A stretch of 64,000 nt of DNA from Dermanyssus gallinae. Lineage: Eukaryota; Arthropoda; Arachnida; Mesostigmata; Dermanyssidae. Location of the stretch: NCBI GenBank assembly GCA_003439945.1, contig QVRM01004845.1, positions 124,001 through 188,000 of the forward strand, given 5' to 3'. The number at the start of each line of letters is the position of its first letter. Position 1 is the first letter of the stretch. A model generated the notes under the pieces. That model was not told where the DNA came from. It ran no database searches and saw only the letters and a program-made list of their open reading frames with translations. The translations under genes were made by a program, and so were the position numbers. This document shows, piece after piece, positions 61,390 through 64,000 of this stretch.

Positions 61390-62320
61390 ACAACTCCGCA
61401 CATGCCTCAACGCCGCGTATGCGCAGCATCATCTGGCACCTCGGCGTCGCAGAAAACGCATATGCCGGTCGTTGCTTTCCCGATCTTTATCATGTACGCC
61501 TCCAAGAGCAGGCCATGTCTGCTCAACGCCTAGGCAGTGTATTTTTTCATTGGTCTCTGTGCTGTGTACCACGTGCGCAAGTCCGTAATGACAGAGCGTG
61601 TCCACGTACGTCTCGTGTCTCCAACAGGCGAGTGTGGCCTCTCGACCCTCAGTCTACGATATCCCCCGTTTAATCTCGGCCGACTCCTCTCTTGCGCCAG
61701 CATGCCCCATAGAAGGGGCATGCGAGAACAAGCAAGACGTCCGGTACGCCCGGCTAATCTGTATTGCTACACCATTTATTGGGAACGGCGCAGCGTTGTC
61801 AAGTCCGCCCACACTGGTGCGGCATAGAGCGCGACCGCTTCTGCAACAGTAGTTAGTAGGCGCTGTTTGAGATCCGACGCGCCTCTCTCCCGGAGTAGTA
61901 TACAGGCCAGGTTAGCCGATACTCTTGCCACCTTTTAAGTAACCCACCTGATGCGTGGTAGGCCAGTTAGACCTGGGCTCAGGGTCACCGGTAGCTACAT
62001 AACGTGGTGGGATGGCGTGAGAGCGTGCCCGTTGAGCTCCATGGATATAGGCTCTGTCCGCCTGCAGCCAGTTATGTACAGGGCCTCATTTTTTTTTGTG
62101 ATAATAACTCCAGGTGCTGTTCAATACATACACCTATTTATCCGATCAAGGGCTGTGTTCGCCCTGGCCTCTAGGATAGTCCATGTGTTAGCGGTGACCA
62201 CCAGTGCAAGATCATCCGCGCAGGCGTTTGGAGCCCCAAACTATCGGCCCACTCTCGCGGAGAGTTTCCTGTAGTACTGCCCGCGTACTCGAGCCACATT
62301 TTCCAGTTATTCCTCTACAT
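61390..62320 (-). pseudogene. R1-clade non-LTR retrotransposon polymerase relic
   Basis: Read on the minus strand, 62225 onward gives ACADDLALVVTANTWTILEA, the catalytic YADD block of LINE reverse transcriptases with Tyr changed to Cys (62222-62211). It is followed by ANTALDRINRCMY, a stop, then EALYITGCRRTEPISMELNG and CILL..ER-type residues. Further on, in other frames, come ALYAAPVWADLT, then TRSVITDLRTWYTAQRP, SRHGLLLEAYMIKIGKAT and a zinc-knuckle-like CVFCDAEVPDDAAHT near 61420. The order matches the second reading frame of R1-type elements, from the palm domain to the C-terminal knuckle. Several stops and frameshifts make it non-functional. True R1 elements insert in 28S rDNA; no rDNA is present here. 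Confidence 0.82.
61700..61723. repeat. Inverted repeat, 9-bp arms
   Basis: GCATGCCCC and GGGGCATGC flank ATAGAA. It lies inside the retrotransposon relic and is probably incidental. Confidence 0.6.
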
Positions 62321-62614
62321 AGAAAAAAGCAAATGCCGAGTCGGAGGAGTTTCGTCATTAGATCGCGAACACACACAGCAAGTGCCTACGTAGCACACCT
62401 GCATCCATGGATAGTACCTTACCATCTAAACAAATAATAATGAATTGAACCTTTGTACGAAAATTGTACGTTACTAAAGTACGGCAAGCTTCATTACTGC
62501 TCGTAAAATGACAATTATTGCGTATAGACTGTAAAAAAGGCCCGTTTGTGAACAGTAAATATAGCATTTTAAAATACTAACGTAAAAATATCTGTTAGAT
62601 TTAAACTCCCATAT

Positions 62615-62893
62615 GTGAGATGTAGACGCCGATTATACCTTATTGCTAATAACGTCCAGCAAGTAAGTCGCGTTGAGGGATTCTACTCCAGCAGGTGGAA
62701 CCTAGCACGTAACTCATCTAACTCATTGGAACTAGACTCATTGCTATTCACTAAGAATCCGAGACTCAAATTTCTAGCGACTGATCTCTGTAGGAAATGT
62801 GTTTCGCAGCAGAGTCTTAGACACGCGAAGACCGATCCGGGACTGCTCGATATAATAGCAATTAACCTACGTAGGCAAGCTACGATAGCTTAA
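62615..62893 (+). pseudogene. Weak leucine-rich-repeat-like open frame
   Basis: A 92-codon frame contains WNLARNSSNSLELDSLLF and NPRLKFLATDLC, which follow the LxxLxLxxN...LxxLxxxxFxxxPxLxxL spacing of extracellular leucine-rich repeats for about one and a half units. No signal peptide, capping cysteines or further repeats are present, and the start is not defined. It may be one exon or a fragment, or a chance resemblance. Confidence 0.2.
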
Positions 62894-63596
62894 TTAGTAA
62901 CACAAATCAGGAAATCAACGACAAGCCGAGAGGGTTGTTCGGCACCAAGTAAGGGCCAATGTCGCTTAAGGTTAAGACTATTGGCCTGAAGCTATGTATA
63001 ACTATATGGTCTTTTCTATATTCCTGAATTATATAATCCTTATACATCCTTTGTGTAAAATAGATAAACACAATGCATGTACTTAGTGAGGAAGAAGTGT
63101 CAACTTATACCGTCGCTTCGAAGTTTAGCCTACTAGCCCGATGTATGAATAAAATATATGATAATTGTGAGTGCCGCAAATAAAACTATGTTTGCCATTG
63201 CATTAAAGTAGCTTTGCGTTAAGCAAGGAGACGTCACTGCGAAAATGTGTTATCATTTATCTATTGCCACATCTCATGCACATGGCCTAGGCCGTAGTAT
63301 GTGCTCTAAAATAGTTAAAAGCAAAGGTAGAAACATTATATTGTTTTCTTCGTTCGGCATACGGTGTAGTCCAATAAGCTTCCACGGTACTTCTGGATAT
63401 ACAGCCTAAGACAGCGGAAACCAATAACGGAATATAGGTCTGTCCAACGTGTCCTAACGCACGAACACATTTGCTCAATATGAAATTCCAATGCGTATAA
63501 TCAAAAAGTTGTGTAGCGCTTACAGAAGATACCAGGGATGACCGAAACATTTTTCGGAACCGTTTTTTATTAACTACTCTATAATACTTTGTTTTG

Positions 63597-63600
<4 letters not shown>

Positions 63601-63628
<28 letters not shown>
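63601..63628. repeat. (TA)n tract used as mariner target
   Basis: About 14 TA repeats ending exactly where the mariner inverted repeat begins. Confidence 0.95.
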
Positions 63629-63629
<1 letters not shown>

Positions 63630-64000
63630 GAGGTGTGTCAAAAAGTATCGCGACTTTTGTGCTTTTTCAAAAATTATTCATTTATTCATGAATATCTGTT
63701 TTGTCCCCTTCAAAGTAATCCCCATGAGATATTATACACTTGTGCCAACGGTTTTTCCAATCTTCGAAGCACTTCAAAAAACCATTTTTTTTATCTTGTT
63801 CAGCTCCTCCTTCGATGCCGTCTTTATCTCGTCAAGCGTAGCGTAACGTCGTCCTTTCATGGGCCTCTTCAGTTTGGGGAACAAGAAAAAGTCACAGGGG
63901 GCCAGATCTGGGGAATACGGTGGCTGCGGCATCATTAGTGTGTTGTTTTTGGCCAAAAACTCGCGCACAAGCAACGATGTGTGAGCAGGGGCGTTATCGT
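63629..64000 (-). mobile_element. Mariner element (irritans-like), partial at window edge
   Basis: The inverted repeat CGAGGTGTGTCAAAAAGTAT starts at 63629 directly after TA, and the element runs off the right edge. It is the same family as the element at 20837 (about 97-98% identical by eye over the shared part) in the opposite orientation. One T is missing in the inverted repeat compared with the first copy. It inserted into a (TA)n microsatellite, so its target duplication cannot be distinguished from the repeat. Confidence 0.95.
63682..64000 (-). pseudogene. Mariner transposase 3' part, frameshifted
   Basis: The visible part starts inside the HDNAPAH catalytic block at the window edge and continues through SPDLAPCD, KRPMKGRRYATLDEIKTAS and KEELNKIKK. 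At 63785-63792 an A run (eight A on the coding strand) is one base shorter than the nine A in the copy at 20837, which shifts the frame and stops it shortly after. The original end, IDIHE followed by TAA at 63684-63682, is still present in the other frame. The TGA found at 21680 in the first copy lies outside the visible part, so it cannot be compared. Confidence 0.92.

Larger units (their letters stand above)
62321..63628. other. Unassigned sequence before the right-hand mariner
   Basis: Mostly AT-rich with no supported gene, except the weak leucine-rich-repeat-like frame at 62615-62893. It ends in a (TA)n tract at 63601-63628. Confidence 0.45.

Overview
This 64 kb window is nuclear DNA of an animal, most likely an arthropod; a mite or other chelicerate is possible but not proven. 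It carries irritans-type and cecropia/Hsmar1-type mariner transposons, an R1-clade retrotransposon relic, tRNA-derived SINEs with target-site duplications, very long (TA)n tracts, and a fragment of a fem-1-type ankyrin gene. There are no bacterial operons, rRNA genes, intact tRNA genes or CRISPR arrays. No complete, intact protein-coding gene can be defended. The window reads as intergenic or long-intron sequence with transposon debris and a few candidate exons.

Layout. 1-20.8 kb is mostly unannotatable sequence with two inverted copies of a tRNA-derived SINE (about 2.9 and 8.4 kb, both with clear target-site duplications), low-complexity tracts and one exon-like segment (11.65-11.75 kb). 20.84-22.07 kb is a full-length mariner with 32-bp inverted repeats at a TA site; its transposase is broken by an internal deletion and a nonsense codon. 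22-38 kb holds microsatellites, the decayed tail of a non-LTR retrotransposon (27 kb), a cluster of three SINE families (29.1-29.7 kb), more SINE copies (31.7, 34.1, 35.4 kb) and a 20-bp minisatellite (37.3-37.7 kb).

38.3-41.6 kb is the most unusual region. Two direct repeats of exactly 763 bp, differing at only about two positions by eye, flank a 1.7 kb insert. The insert starts abruptly inside the ankyrin domain of a GC-rich fem-1 homolog B-like coding sequence, runs through one premature stop, and continues into GC-rich DNA of unknown origin. 41.9-42.4 kb is a relic of a second mariner lineage. 43.98-45.04 kb has two splice-bounded open segments that join in frame and are followed by a hairpin carrying AATAAA on both strands.

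45-64 kb is again mostly repeat-rich sequence: a transposase relic (48.9 kb), a CpG-rich block with exon-like segments on both strands (57.6-58.6 kb), a minus-strand R1-type reverse transcriptase relic (61.4-62.3 kb), and a second mariner copy inserted in a (TA)n tract and cut by the window's right edge.

How the parts work together: the autonomous elements seen here are all broken, the SINEs depend on enzymes supplied in trans, and the fem-1 fragment lacks both ends needed for its ubiquitin-ligase role. The window shows a history of insertion and recent duplication rather than a working pathway. Identities come from reading translations by eye against known families; no database search was run.
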